From NCBI RefSeq assembly GCF_019801015.1, contig NZ_JAHVJZ010000001.1, positions 62,001 to 126,000 on the forward strand: 64,000 nucleotides of DNA, in the 5' to 3' direction. This DNA comes from Marinobacter nauticus. GTDB taxonomy: Bacteria; Pseudomonadota; Gammaproteobacteria; Enterobacterales; Shewanellaceae. Position 1 is the first letter of the stretch. Every line of letters begins with the position of its first letter. Below the pieces are notes generated by a model. That model had not been told where the DNA came from, searched no databases, and saw nothing but the letters and a program-made list of their open reading frames with translations. The translations under genes were made by a program, and so were the position numbers. This document shows positions 1 to 7,835 of the stretch, piece by piece.

Positions 1-923
1 TTCATGATCTGGCGCTGCGCTTTATGGACATCCGAAAGCGCATCTTCCAGTTCCCCAAATTGGGCCAGAAAGCGGAGTTTGTTGCTATCCCTACCACCTC
101 TGGCACCGGCTCAGAAGTCACCCCCTTTGCGGTGGTGACCGACGACGAAACCGGTCAGAAGTATCCGCTGGCGGATTACGAGCTCACCCCTAATATGGCG
201 ATTGTGGACCCGGACCTGGTGATGAACATGCCACCTTCGCTGACCGCTTTCGGTGGCATTGATGCGGTGACTCATGCACTGGAAGCGTACGTGTCGGTGC
301 TGGCCAATGAGTACAGCGACGGCCAGGCGCTGCAGGCACTGAAGTTACTGTTTGCCTATCTGCCCGAAAGCTATGAGAAGGGCGCAGCGGCGCCTAAGGC
401 CAAGGAGAAAGTGCACAACGCGGCCACCATTGCCGGCATCGCCTTTGCCAACGCCTTCCTGGGCATTTGTCACTCCATGGCTCACAAACTGGGCTCGGAG
501 TTCCATCTGGCCCATGGCCTGGCCAATGCGCTGCTGATCAGCAACGTGATTCGCTATAACGCCACCGATGTGCCCACCAAGCAGGCCGCGTTCAGCCAGT
601 ACGACCGTCCGACCGCACTGTGTCGATACGGTGAAATTGCCGACCACCTGGGTCTGGGTGGGGCTGATAATGCCGAGAAGGTGGCCAACCTGGTGGCGGC
701 CATCGACGCCCTGAAAGCCCGCTTGGGCATTCCGGCTTCGATTAAGGAAGCCGGTGTGGCAGAAGCGGATTTCCTTGCCAAACTGGATGAACTGGCGATC
801 GAAGCCTTTGATGACCAATGCACCGGCGCGAACCCCCGCTTCCCCCTGATCAGCGAGTTGAAACAGCTGCTGCTGGACAGCTATTACGGCCGGGCCTATC
901 AGGAAGGGGAGACTGACGCGTAA
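1..923 (+). CDS. adhE: Bifunctional acetaldehyde-CoA/alcohol dehydrogenase AdhE, C-terminal part (5' truncated by window)
   Basis: The reading frame is open from base 3 and continues from outside the window, so only the iron-dependent alcohol dehydrogenase half is present. AdhE reduces acetyl-CoA to acetaldehyde and then ethanol with NADH during fermentation. The visible part carries the GTGSEVTPFAVV nucleotide-binding segment, the FGGIDAVTHALEAYVS segment and the iron-site histidines in HSMAHKLG and HGLANALL. It ends with the AdhE-like tail ISELKQLLLDSYYGR. The match to enterobacterial AdhE is close along the whole visible length. The internal ATG at 24 is not the true start. No strong terminator follows; a perfect GC hairpin at 1013-1033 lies before the next gene. 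Confidence 0.96.
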   Translation, partial: HDLALRFMDIRKRIFQFPKLGQKAEFVAIPTTSGTGSEVTPFAVVTDDETGQKYPLADYELTPNMAIVDPDLVMNMPPSLTAFGGIDAVTHALEAYVSVLANEYSDGQALQALKLLFAYLPESYEKGAAAPKAKEKVHNAATIAGIAFANAFLGICHSMAHKLGSEFHLAHGLANALLISNVIRYNATDVPTKQAAFSQYDRPTALCRYGEIADHLGLGGADNAEKVANLVAAIDALKARLGIPASIKEAGVAEADFLAKLDELAIEAFDDQCTGANPRFPLISELKQLLLDSYYGRAYQEGETDA

Positions 924-1053
924 ACTGTGGGGCAGATAACAGAGTCCGGCTTCCCGTGGTCTGGATCACAGACAGCGGGGAGTCCCTCTGGCATTATCCC
1001 GCCTCGTTTTTTCCCGGCCCGTGGTGGGCCGGGACAAATAAAAGGGTAACAAC

Positions 1054-1401
1054 ATGAGCGGCTTGCCAAACTGTCCTAAATGCAACTCCGAGTACACCTA
1101 CGAAGACGGCACCATGTTCGTCTGCCCGGAGTGCGCCCACGAGTGGTCTCAGGATGCGGCGGCCGATGCCGATGACGAGGACGTCAAAGTGGTTCGCGAT
1201 GCGGTGGGTAACCTGCTGCAGGACGGCGACACCGTTACTGTGATCAAGGACCTGAAAGTCAAAGGCTCCTCCACCGTGGTTAAGGTGGGCACCAAGGTGA
1301 AGAACATCCGCCTGGTGGATGGCGATCACGACATCGACTGCAAGGTTCCGGGCATTGGTCCGATGGGCCTGAAATCTCAGTTTGTGAAAAAAGCGGACTG
1401 A
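1054..1401 (+). CDS. yjdM: YjdM/PhnA-family zinc-ribbon protein
   Basis: This 115-aa protein starts with a zinc ribbon (CPKC near residue 8 and CPEC near residue 28) followed by a compact C-terminal domain containing [25 protein letters not shown], typical of the family (quoted here in two overlapping halves: [15 protein letters not shown] and [11 protein letters not shown]). The length matches enterobacterial YjdM. The family was once named PhnA, but that name also belongs to an unrelated phosphonoacetate hydrolase, so no phosphonate role should be assumed. A ribosome-binding AAGGG sits about 10 bases before ATG. A strong intrinsic terminator follows at once, so it is probably monocistronic. 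Confidence 0.92.
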   Translation: MSGLPNCPKCNSEYTYEDGTMFVCPECAHEWSQDAAADADDEDVKVVRDAVGNLLQDGDTVTVIKDLKVKGSSTVVKVGTKVKNIRLVDGDHDIDCKVPGIGPMGLKSQFVKKAD

Positions 1402-1418
1402 GCCAGAAATCCCAGAAG

Positions 1419-1443
1419 AACCGCCTCATGAGGCGGTTTTTTT
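1419..1443 (+). terminator. Intrinsic terminator after yjdM
   Basis: Perfect 8-bp stem AACCGCCT/AGGCGGTT with a 4-base loop, followed by a run of T. It lies 18 bases after the yjdM stop codon. Confidence 0.9.
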
Positions 1444-1575
1444 GTGCCTGAATCCCACCGCTTAACTTCCAATTAAGTGGCTTGGAAGAGGCGGAATCGA
1501 CACACTGCACCCCGAATTGAATGCGGGGCCGGGTGGAGTTGGCCTTATTGCCAACTTCCCCTTAGGAGTGTTGAT

Positions 1576-2409
1576 ATGAACGCCCTGACCGTAACCCTGA
1601 GCGCTGCTGCCCTGCTGGTTCTGACCGGATGCAGCGATGACAGCCTCTCCCTTGTCCCTGAAAACCCAATCATGCCTGATCCGGTTCACCCCATTGAGCC
1701 GGAAAAATCCAACCCGGTTGAGGCGGTGCCGGAGCGCCCCATTGAGGATGTGGAAGGGGAGTCGATCGCTCCGGACCTGGCGATGCTTGGCCCCGCACTG
1801 ATGATCCCGTCTGAAGATGGCACTGAATTCGTGCTGCGCTTTGTCGACGGACAGCACATTAAGGAAGAGGCCTTTGTCACTGAGTTACTGCCCAGCAACC
1901 TTAACCAGTCTGGCCAGGAAGCGGCCATCCAATACCTGACCAGCACCAGTTCAGCGGAGAGCTGGCCGCGTCTTCTGCGGGCTCAGTGGGGGCATATCGC
2001 GGAGTACAGTGTGAACAGCGACTTCTCCGGCACCTGGTTACGCGCCAAGCCGGAATATGAGCTGGTACTGCCTGCCTATACCCGCGGCGGTGAGCAATGG
2101 CTGGAGTTCGAACATCTCGGCGATCAGGACTACACCGTGATGGCCAGAATCCAGGGGCTGAGTGGGGCGGGCGATATTGCGTCTCCGGATTGCCACCTGA
2201 TGGGCCAGCTGCACCGTCGCACCAATGAAGCGGGCTACATCGGAGAGCTGGTGGGTGCCAGCTGCGTTAACCTGAGCGAACGCCATCACGTGCAGGGCTA
2301 TATTGTTGCCCGTACCGTGGAAGGGCAGGTCTCCATGCAATTGCACGCGGAGCTGCATCGTGGCGCGGATGAAGTGCGCCACTTTGGGGGGGACTTCCTG
2401 TCTCAATAA
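1576..2409 (+). CDS. Putative lipoprotein of unknown function
   Basis: I chose the ATG at 1576 because it has an AGGAG motif 7-11 bases upstream and gives a clean lipoprotein signal: a hydrophobic stretch ending in the lipobox LTGC with Cys19. The upstream extension of the frame to 1477 has no signal and no ribosome-binding site. The 277-aa product has a proline/glutamate-rich linker (about residues 25-60), then a domain with two cysteines (SPDCHLMG and GASCVNL) that could form a disulphide, and ends in HFGGDFLSQ. I do not recognise the family. Attachment to the inner or outer membrane after lipidation is likely; residue +2 is Ser, which favours the outer membrane. Confidence 0.75.
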   Translation: MNALTVTLSAAALLVLTGCSDDSLSLVPENPIMPDPVHPIEPEKSNPVEAVPERPIEDVEGESIAPDLAMLGPALMIPSEDGTEFVLRFVDGQHIKEEAFVTELLPSNLNQSGQEAAIQYLTSTSSAESWPRLLRAQWGHIAEYSVNSDFSGTWLRAKPEYELVLPAYTRGGEQWLEFEHLGDQDYTVMARIQGLSGAGDIASPDCHLMGQLHRRTNEAGYIGELVGASCVNLSERHHVQGYIVARTVEGQVSMQLHAELHRGADEVRHFGGDFLSQ

Positions 2410-2426
2410 GCCCCCCATTTAAGAGA

Positions 2427-2455
2427 AACGCCCGGCCATTGGCCGGGCGTTTTTG
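2427..2455 (+). terminator. Intrinsic terminator after lipoprotein gene
   Basis: An 11-bp perfect stem AACGCCCGGCC/GGCCGGGCGTT with a 3-base loop and a T-run. It is 17 bases past the stop codon. Confidence 0.92.
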
Positions 2456-2809
2456 CATATTGGATAAATTGTTTTGGGTGAAAGTATTTATCCCTTGTTA
2501 TGCAGATACTCATTCCACCAGCGAATTAAATTTCATTCGTTCTTGCATAATTAAAAAATAAAAATATTCGAATTGCCGGAATGGGTAAGGTTTTGTCACA
2601 TTTGCTGCTGGTCTGCTCAGTGAGCTGGATCACGTACGTATTTTCATTGTCTCAAGTTATGAATTTCGAGAAGCGAAAGTTAGGTGTTGCCTCAAAATTT
2701 TAAGGGAATGTTTATTTTCTCCCGGCAATAATGTGATCTGTGTTTCAGTGTGGTTTGACACCTTTGCGCATTATTCTGCTCAACCCCGATGAGGAAGCAG
2801 GATAATCCA
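2456..2809. promoter_or_regulatory. AT-rich intergenic region with repeated ATTCG/CGAAT half-sites
   Basis: No gene is seen in this 350-base stretch, which is much more AT-rich than its neighbours. It holds the inverted pair CGAAT (2522-2526) and ATTCG (2535-2539), and the palindrome ATTCGAAT at 2566-2573. A TTGACA hexamer lies at 2755-2760 but has no well-spaced -10. A half-matched CRP-like TGTGATCT occurs around 2732. Autoregulation by the downstream LysR-type protein is plausible but unproven. Confidence 0.35.
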
Positions 2810-3772
2810 ATGAAGCTCGACCAACTCAGTTACAGCCAATTGAAAGTGTTGATGGCGGTATACAAGCATGGCCAGGGTCATCAGGCGGCGAATGAGCTGG
2901 GCATGACGGCCTCCTCGGTCAGCCGCACCCTCAAAGGGCTTCGCGATATCTTTAAGGACGCCCTTTTTGTCCGCCGAAGCTGCGGCCTTATCCCCACCGA
3001 AAAGACCGAACAACTTATCCCGCTGGTAAAGAAGCTGGTCGATCAGTACCAGCAAATAGAGCAGCATCACTCCGTATTCAGCCCGGAAGAGACCGGCGGC
3101 CAGTTCACTATTCTGGCGTACGACGAGTTCGTATACGCCGTCCAGAAAGTGGTCAACGAGATCATCCTGCCGGAAGCCCCCAATCTCAAGTTCGAGATCC
3201 GCACCCTGAGTCATGACTGCACCATGGAGGTGGCCAATGGCGACATCGACTTTATGGTGGTGTACGAAGGATTTGAAGGTAAGGGTTTGAATTGGGACAT
3301 GTTCTCAGAGACAGGTGACCTGTATATCCTGGCCAACAGCCAACACCCGATCCTGGATGCGGATGTGGATTTGAGCACCCTGAGTCGCTACCCGTTGCTG
3401 GAGCTGGATAACTACAACGATCTGAGTTGCCCCCTGCTGGTGAACCTGTGCCGGGAGCTGGGCTTTGAGATGGAAGTGGCCGGTTACACCGACAGCGTCT
3501 CCACCGCCATGCGGCTGCTGGCTCAGTCCAATGCGGTGACGCTCAGCTGCAACCAGTTTACCCGCCAGTTTGTCGACATGATTCACGGGGTGGACTACGT
3601 CCGTCTGCCCGAAGCGCTGGCCGCCAAAATCCGCGAGTATCGCCGTACCGACCGCGATATCGGTAACTACATCCTGTACGGCGACATCAATAACTCCGCG
3701 TCATTTAACTGGGTCAAATCAAGATTGATCTACGGATTGGAAAAAGAGTGGAGGCTTGCTTCCCAGAAATAA
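2810..3772 (+). CDS. LysR-family transcriptional regulator
   Basis: The 320-aa protein has the LysR layout: an N-terminal winged helix-turn-helix (about residues 5-65; QAANELGMTASSVSRTLKGL is the helix-turn-helix core) and a periplasmic-binding-protein-like effector domain from about residue 85. I prefer the ATG at 2810 over the one at 2789 because AGGA lies 7 bases before it and LysR proteins usually begin close to the helix. The helix motif has VSRTLKGLRDIF, as in regulators where the usual SQPAVS is replaced. The next genes run in the same direction, so it may control the DsbB-like/molybdoenzyme cluster; this is inference from position only. Confidence 0.9.
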   Translation: MKLDQLSYSQLKVLMAVYKHGQGHQAANELGMTASSVSRTLKGLRDIFKDALFVRRSCGLIPTEKTEQLIPLVKKLVDQYQQIEQHHSVFSPEETGGQFTILAYDEFVYAVQKVVNEIILPEAPNLKFEIRTLSHDCTMEVANGDIDFMVVYEGFEGKGLNWDMFSETGDLYILANSQHPILDADVDLSTLSRYPLLELDNYNDLSCPLLVNLCRELGFEMEVAGYTDSVSTAMRLLAQSNAVTLSCNQFTRQFVDMIHGVDYVRLPEALAAKIREYRRTDRDIGNYILYGDINNSASFNWVKSRLIYGLEKEWRLASQK

Positions 3773-3809
3773 CCAGACACACCCTCTTCTAAATAAAAAC
3801 TTAATTTTT

Positions 3810-3831
3810 GGCCCTGTTGTTTTTCAGGGCC
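3810..3831 (+). promoter_or_regulatory. Leader hairpin GGCCCTG/CAGGGCC before the 55-aa gene
   Basis: Perfect 7-bp stem with an 8-base loop (TTGTTTTT). There is no T-run after it, so it is not a standard terminator for the LysR gene. A shorter hairpin with the same GGCCCT/AGGGCC arms sits in the same place before the paralogous gene at 43893. Confidence 0.5.
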
Positions 3832-3863
3832 ATGGGAACCTTTTAACCAAATCGAGGTGATTG

Positions 3864-4031
3864 GTGGAATTCTTACTGTTTTGTATCGCAGCCTATGCGG
3901 CCTATCTTGTGCTGAAAAAGCCTGAGAAAGAGGCGCTGGCAGACCGCTTGCTCTTCGCCTGTATGGGTCTGAGCTTGTTTATTTGGATCATGATGTCCTG
4001 GGGCATTTTGATGCCCATCGGCAACTATTAA
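3864..4031 (+). CDS. 55-aa two-helix membrane peptide, module copy 1
   Basis: This small gene starts with GTG; GAGG lies 6-9 bases before it. It encodes 55 residues beginning MEFLLFC. There are two hydrophobic segments (about residues 2-18 and 29-50) separated by a charged loop KKPEKEALADR. Cysteines are at 7 and 33. The product has the same length, start codon, FLLFC opening and KPEKE loop as the small gene at 43893-44060. Each copy lies directly before a DsbB-like gene (here 12 bases, there a 1-base overlap). The paralogy and strict gene order make this a real gene despite its size. Function is unknown; a subunit of the DsbB-like protein is my inference. Confidence 0.8.
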   Translation: MEFLLFCIAAYAAYLVLKKPEKEALADRLLFACMGLSLFIWIMMSWGILMPIGNY

Positions 4032-4043
4032 CGGGGAACGGAT

Positions 4044-5507
4044 ATGCAAGCGCGTGACGCAATATTTAATAAGCTCGCTTCCTTTGCCTCAGTGGTCATT
4101 ATGGCCCTGCCGGTGGGGATCGCCTGCTTTGTTTTCGGTTTCCTGATGAAGGACAACCCTTGTGCGTTCTGCTGGCAGGAACGCACCGCCATGATCCTGG
4201 TGGCGCTGACCGCCCTCTACATTGTCCGCTATGGCCTGAAGCCGAAGTACGTCGGTGCCCTGGTCTGGTTGGGCATCTACGGCGCCTGGATGGCCTCGGT
4301 GCACACCTCCATCAATTTGGGCAGTGACATCGGTCAGGGCTTCTCCGTGAAGATCATGGGAGCGCACACCTACACCTGGGCTCTGCTGGTCTTTGTTGTG
4401 GTGCTGGTGGTGGTGGCTGCCCTGATGATGTTCCTCGGCAACCGGTTCCCCGGCAAACCGGAATCGTCTCCCGGCAATCCGGCTCTGGTCAAAGTGGTGG
4501 CGTCCGTCTTCCTGTTCGTGATTTCCGGCAACATCGTGCAGGCCTTCACTCAGACCGGTCCGCCGCCGTTCGTCGGTCAGGACAGCCCGGGCCGCGTTTC
4601 CTTCAATCCCAAATTCATGAGCTGGGAGCTGGACCACTGGCCGACCTACTCTCCGGACGCCCGTGGCGCTTATGCCATCAGCGACCCGGATTTCGATCAA
4701 GTGGCTGCCACCAAGCCGATGTTCGACGGTACCGCACTGCCGGTCGCGGGTAAGCAGACTCTGCCTGCCGCCATCAGCAGCCGTGTCACCGGCATCGATT
4801 ACGAGCCGATCAGTCAGCGCTATGCGGTCGTGACCTCCGACATGTGGGTTTACGTCCTCGACAGCAGCATGAGCCGCATCCTGAGCCGGGCCCACATTGA
4901 TGGCATGTACATGCTGCACATCAGTCCGCTGGTTGGCGTGGCCTTCACCAGCAGCGACGAGCTGGTGGTACTGGGTGACAACAAAGCGTTCGCCAGGCTG
5001 GTTCTTCAAGCCGACCAGACCTGGGAAGTGAACTATCGCCGCTTTAACCAGAGCACCGATGGCATTGGTGAAACCGAGCGCGGCCAGTTCGCCACCGTTC
5101 GCGCCAAGCTGAGTTACGCCTCCGCCTTTGGCTACGACAAGAACGCAGAGCAACTGGTCAGCCTGACCGCCGCTAACGAGCGTGGCGACAACCTGGTGGC
5201 CTCCCGCTTTGCTCTGGAAGACATGACGCTGAGTGCCGAAGCGGCGCTGAACCTGGGCGCGAAGCAGGGTCGCTGGATGGACAGCCTGCCGATGATCACC
5301 GGCCTGGCCGTTGAGGGGCAGCACAGTTACCTGCTGAGTGGCTCCGCTGCGGAAGTGCTGATGATGAACACCGCAACCGGGTCGATTGAGAGCGGCGTAC
5401 GGATTGCGGCACCCAAGAACCCTCAGGGCCTGGTCAAAGTGGGCAACGACCTGCTGACCCTGGGTTTCGATAACGGTGTGAACACGCTTTACCGCTACAA
5501 CCTGTAA
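4044..5507 (+). CDS. DsbB-like membrane protein fused to a beta-propeller-like domain, module copy 1
   Basis: The N-terminal ~140 residues form four hydrophobic helices with a DsbB-type loop NPCAFCWQER (Cys40-x2-Cys43), the quinone-linked oxidase signature. A fifth hydrophobic segment (about residues 150-170) precedes a ~300-residue C-terminal domain with repeated short beta-strand units (TGIDYEPISQRYAVVTSD, VGVAFTSSDELVVLGDN) that reads like a propeller. The only other cysteine is Cys28 in the first helix, so the second cysteine pair of classic DsbB is absent. ATG has GGGGAACGG upstream. It lies between the 55-aa peptide and a molybdoenzyme, which suggests membrane redox coupling. The paralogue is at 44060-45517. 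487 aa. Confidence 0.8.
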   Translation: MQARDAIFNKLASFASVVIMALPVGIACFVFGFLMKDNPCAFCWQERTAMILVALTALYIVRYGLKPKYVGALVWLGIYGAWMASVHTSINLGSDIGQGFSVKIMGAHTYTWALLVFVVVLVVVAALMMFLGNRFPGKPESSPGNPALVKVVASVFLFVISGNIVQAFTQTGPPPFVGQDSPGRVSFNPKFMSWELDHWPTYSPDARGAYAISDPDFDQVAATKPMFDGTALPVAGKQTLPAAISSRVTGIDYEPISQRYAVVTSDMWVYVLDSSMSRILSRAHIDGMYMLHISPLVGVAFTSSDELVVLGDNKAFARLVLQADQTWEVNYRRFNQSTDGIGETERGQFATVRAKLSYASAFGYDKNAEQLVSLTAANERGDNLVASRFALEDMTLSAEAALNLGAKQGRWMDSLPMITGLAVEGQHSYLLSGSAAEVLMMNTATGSIESGVRIAAPKNPQGLVKVGNDLLTLGFDNGVNTLYRYNL

Positions 5508-5520
5508 GCGGGAACCCTTA

Positions 5521-5580
5521 TCCGAACCAGCGGGACGGGGCCTTGGAGCTCATCCCCCGAGCCCGACCCGCTGGTCCGGA
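5521..5580 (+). repeat. Long imperfect stem-loop between the DsbB-like gene and the molybdoenzyme gene
   Basis: Bases 5521-5540 pair with 5561-5580 in a ~20-bp stem containing two mismatches (arms TCCG-ACCAGCGGG-CGGG), with a ~20-base loop. No T-run follows. It could stabilise the upstream mRNA or lower downstream expression; that role is inferred. Confidence 0.6.
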
Positions 5581-5619
5581 CCTTAAGAGCAATGTGATAA
5601 CAACAAAACCGGTAGTGAG

Positions 5620-7824
5620 ATGATGAAACTTAACAGACGCAACTTCCTGCAGGGGATTGGCGCTACCACGGTGTTTGCTGGTCTTTCAGGACTGGTACCC
5701 GGAGTCGCCAAGGCACAATCGGTGGGTGCTCACCCAGGCCTGCTGGCCAAACGCAATGGCACCATCAAATACCACAGCTGTCTGCGCAACTGCGCCGCCC
5801 GCTGTCTGCTGAAATTCCGGGTTCAGGATGGCCGAATGACTTACGTCACCGGCGCTGAAGAACAGGCGAAAACTGGCACAGCCCCTTGTCTGAAAGGGCA
5901 GAGCTATGTCCAGTACACCTATGCCCCGGACCGAATTCTTCACCCGATGGAACGGGCGGGCAAAAAAGGCGAGGGCAAGTGGCGCCGCATCAGCTGGGAA
6001 GACGCCTACGCCAAGATCGCCAGCCGCCTGGGCCAGGTGATTGAGGAGCATGGTTCCGAAGCGATCCTGCCCTACAGCTACTCCGGCAACTATGGCGCCA
6101 TCGGCATGAGCGCCTCCGGAGAGCGATTCTGGAACCGTATTGGCTCCTCCATCCTTGAGCGTAAGGTCTGCACCTACGCCGCCTATGACGGCCTCGAATC
6201 CCTCTACGGCACCTTCCTGGGTCCGGACCCGGAAGACATCATGCTCTCCGACGTCTACGTCACCTGGGGCCACGATGAAGTGGTGTCCAACGCCATTGCC
6301 ATCAAGCTCATCAACAAAGCCCGCGACCGCGGCACCAAACTGCTCGCCGTTAACCCCCAGCGCACCCCGCTGTGCTCCCAGGCCGACGTTTACCTCCAGC
6401 CCAATCCGAGCACCGACGTTCAGCTGGCCGCAGGCATCATCAAATATTTGGTCGAACATGACCTGGTCGATCACCAGTTTATTGCTGAACAGACCGTGGG
6501 CTACGAGGAGCTGCTCCAGCGCATCGGCGAGATCAGTTACGACGAGATTGAGCAGATCACTGGCGTGCCACGGGCCAAGATGTTCGAGTTTGCCCGGGTG
6601 CTTGGCGAAAACGAAAAGACCATGCTGCGCATGGGTTACGGCTTCCAGCGCAACTACAATGGTGCCCGCATGTCCCGCGCTGTGGCGATGCTGCTGGCGG
6701 TGACCGGCAACTTTGGCAAGCGCGGTAATGGCCTGATCTACGACAACGTGCAGGCCGGTGGTGGTCTGAACCAGTACGTGGCCAGCGGCAAGTACATGCG
6801 CAAGAACAAAGACGCGCAACGCATCAACATGACCGAGCTGGCCAAGGCCATTCATCCCACCCATCCCACCAGCCATGACAAGCCGTCCAAACCGATTCAC
6901 GCCATGATCATCTATAACGGCAACCCGGTGGTGGTGGCCCCGGACACCAACGCGGTGATCGAAGGGCTGAAGCGGGAAGACCTGTTTGTGGTGGGTCACG
7001 ACATGGTGATGACCGATACCCTGGATTACTGCGACATCATCGTGCCGGCCGCCACTCAGTTTGAAACCGACGACATCGTCGGCGATTACCACGGTTACTA
7101 CACCCAGGTGTGTGAAAAGGTGATTGAGCCGCTGGGCGAGTCCAAGTGCAACTGGACCTTCTTCCGTGAGCTGGGTCAGGCGATGGGCTTTGAAGACGCC
7201 GCTTTCCAGGCCAGCAGCGATGACATCATTCGCGAGCTGCTGGACACCGATTCCCCGGATTACAAAGGGGTCACCTACGAGCGTCTGATGAAGGAAAAGT
7301 TCGTCAAGCTCGACATTCCTCAGCCGATTCTGGCGGACGGCAAATACGACACCCCCAGCGGCAAGATCGAGTTCAGCAGCCAGATGATGGCGGACGCCGG
7401 TTACCACCCGGTGCTGGACTGGGGCCTGCCGGAGCAGGAGATGGAGCAGAAAGAACGCGAACTGCCTTTCCGCCTGCTGTCCAGTGGTGTGCCTCAGCGG
7501 GTCAACAGCTCCTTCTACAACGTTCAGTACATCCGCAACATCCCGGCCTACTACGTCAAGATCAACCCCAACGATGCGGCCAAATACGGGGTCAAAGACA
7601 ACGACCAGATCACCCTGTCCAACCATCGCGGTGAGGCCACCTTTGTGGCGATGGTGACCACCGGGGTGGGCGAGGGCACGCTGATGGCGCCCAAGTGCAA
7701 CTGGATCCGACTCAATCCGAACGGCAAGAACGGCTGCACCAACTCGCTGACCACCGACAAGCTCACCGACATGGGCGGCTGCTCCGCCTACCACTCCACC
7801 CGCGTTGCCCTGGCTAAGGTCTGA
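5620..7824 (+). CDS. TAT-exported molybdopterin oxidoreductase, DMSO-reductase family catalytic subunit
   Basis: The 734-aa protein begins with a twin-arginine signal (NRRNFLQG, cleavage near AKA-Q33). A [4Fe-4S] site follows: Cys54-x3-Cys58-x3-Cys62 and Cys90 (APCLKG). The body shows typical bis-MGD enzyme segments (YAPDRILHPM, WEDAYAKIASRLG, RMGYGFQRN, NPVVVAPDT, YDTPSGKIEF). The likely Mo ligand is Cys184 in RKVCTYAAYDG; the Ser seen in DmsA is not at this place. The physiological substrate cannot be told. Alternative start at 5623. It heads a set with an Fe-S subunit, chaperone and FdnI-like cytochrome b. Confidence 0.88.
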   Translation: MMKLNRRNFLQGIGATTVFAGLSGLVPGVAKAQSVGAHPGLLAKRNGTIKYHSCLRNCAARCLLKFRVQDGRMTYVTGAEEQAKTGTAPCLKGQSYVQYTYAPDRILHPMERAGKKGEGKWRRISWEDAYAKIASRLGQVIEEHGSEAILPYSYSGNYGAIGMSASGERFWNRIGSSILERKVCTYAAYDGLESLYGTFLGPDPEDIMLSDVYVTWGHDEVVSNAIAIKLINKARDRGTKLLAVNPQRTPLCSQADVYLQPNPSTDVQLAAGIIKYLVEHDLVDHQFIAEQTVGYEELLQRIGEISYDEIEQITGVPRAKMFEFARVLGENEKTMLRMGYGFQRNYNGARMSRAVAMLLAVTGNFGKRGNGLIYDNVQAGGGLNQYVASGKYMRKNKDAQRINMTELAKAIHPTHPTSHDKPSKPIHAMIIYNGNPVVVAPDTNAVIEGLKREDLFVVGHDMVMTDTLDYCDIIVPAATQFETDDIVGDYHGYYTQVCEKVIEPLGESKCNWTFFRELGQAMGFEDAAFQASSDDIIRELLDTDSPDYKGVTYERLMKEKFVKLDIPQPILADGKYDTPSGKIEFSSQMMADAGYHPVLDWGLPEQEMEQKERELPFRLLSSGVPQRVNSSFYNVQYIRNIPAYYVKINPNDAAKYGVKDNDQITLSNHRGEATFVAMVTTGVGEGTLMAPKCNWIRLNPNGKNGCTNSLTTDKLTDMGGCSAYHSTRVALAKV

Positions 7825-7835
7825 GGAGAGACAAC

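Noticed and set aside
1013-1033. Perfect CCCGGCCC/GGGCCGGG hairpin between adhE and yjdM as terminator
   Set aside because: No T-run after the stem on either strand; it may be an mRNA element but I cannot call it a terminator.
5686-7794. 702-codon minus-strand frame across the molybdoenzyme gene
   Set aside because: Antisense shadow; no ribosome-binding site or motif.
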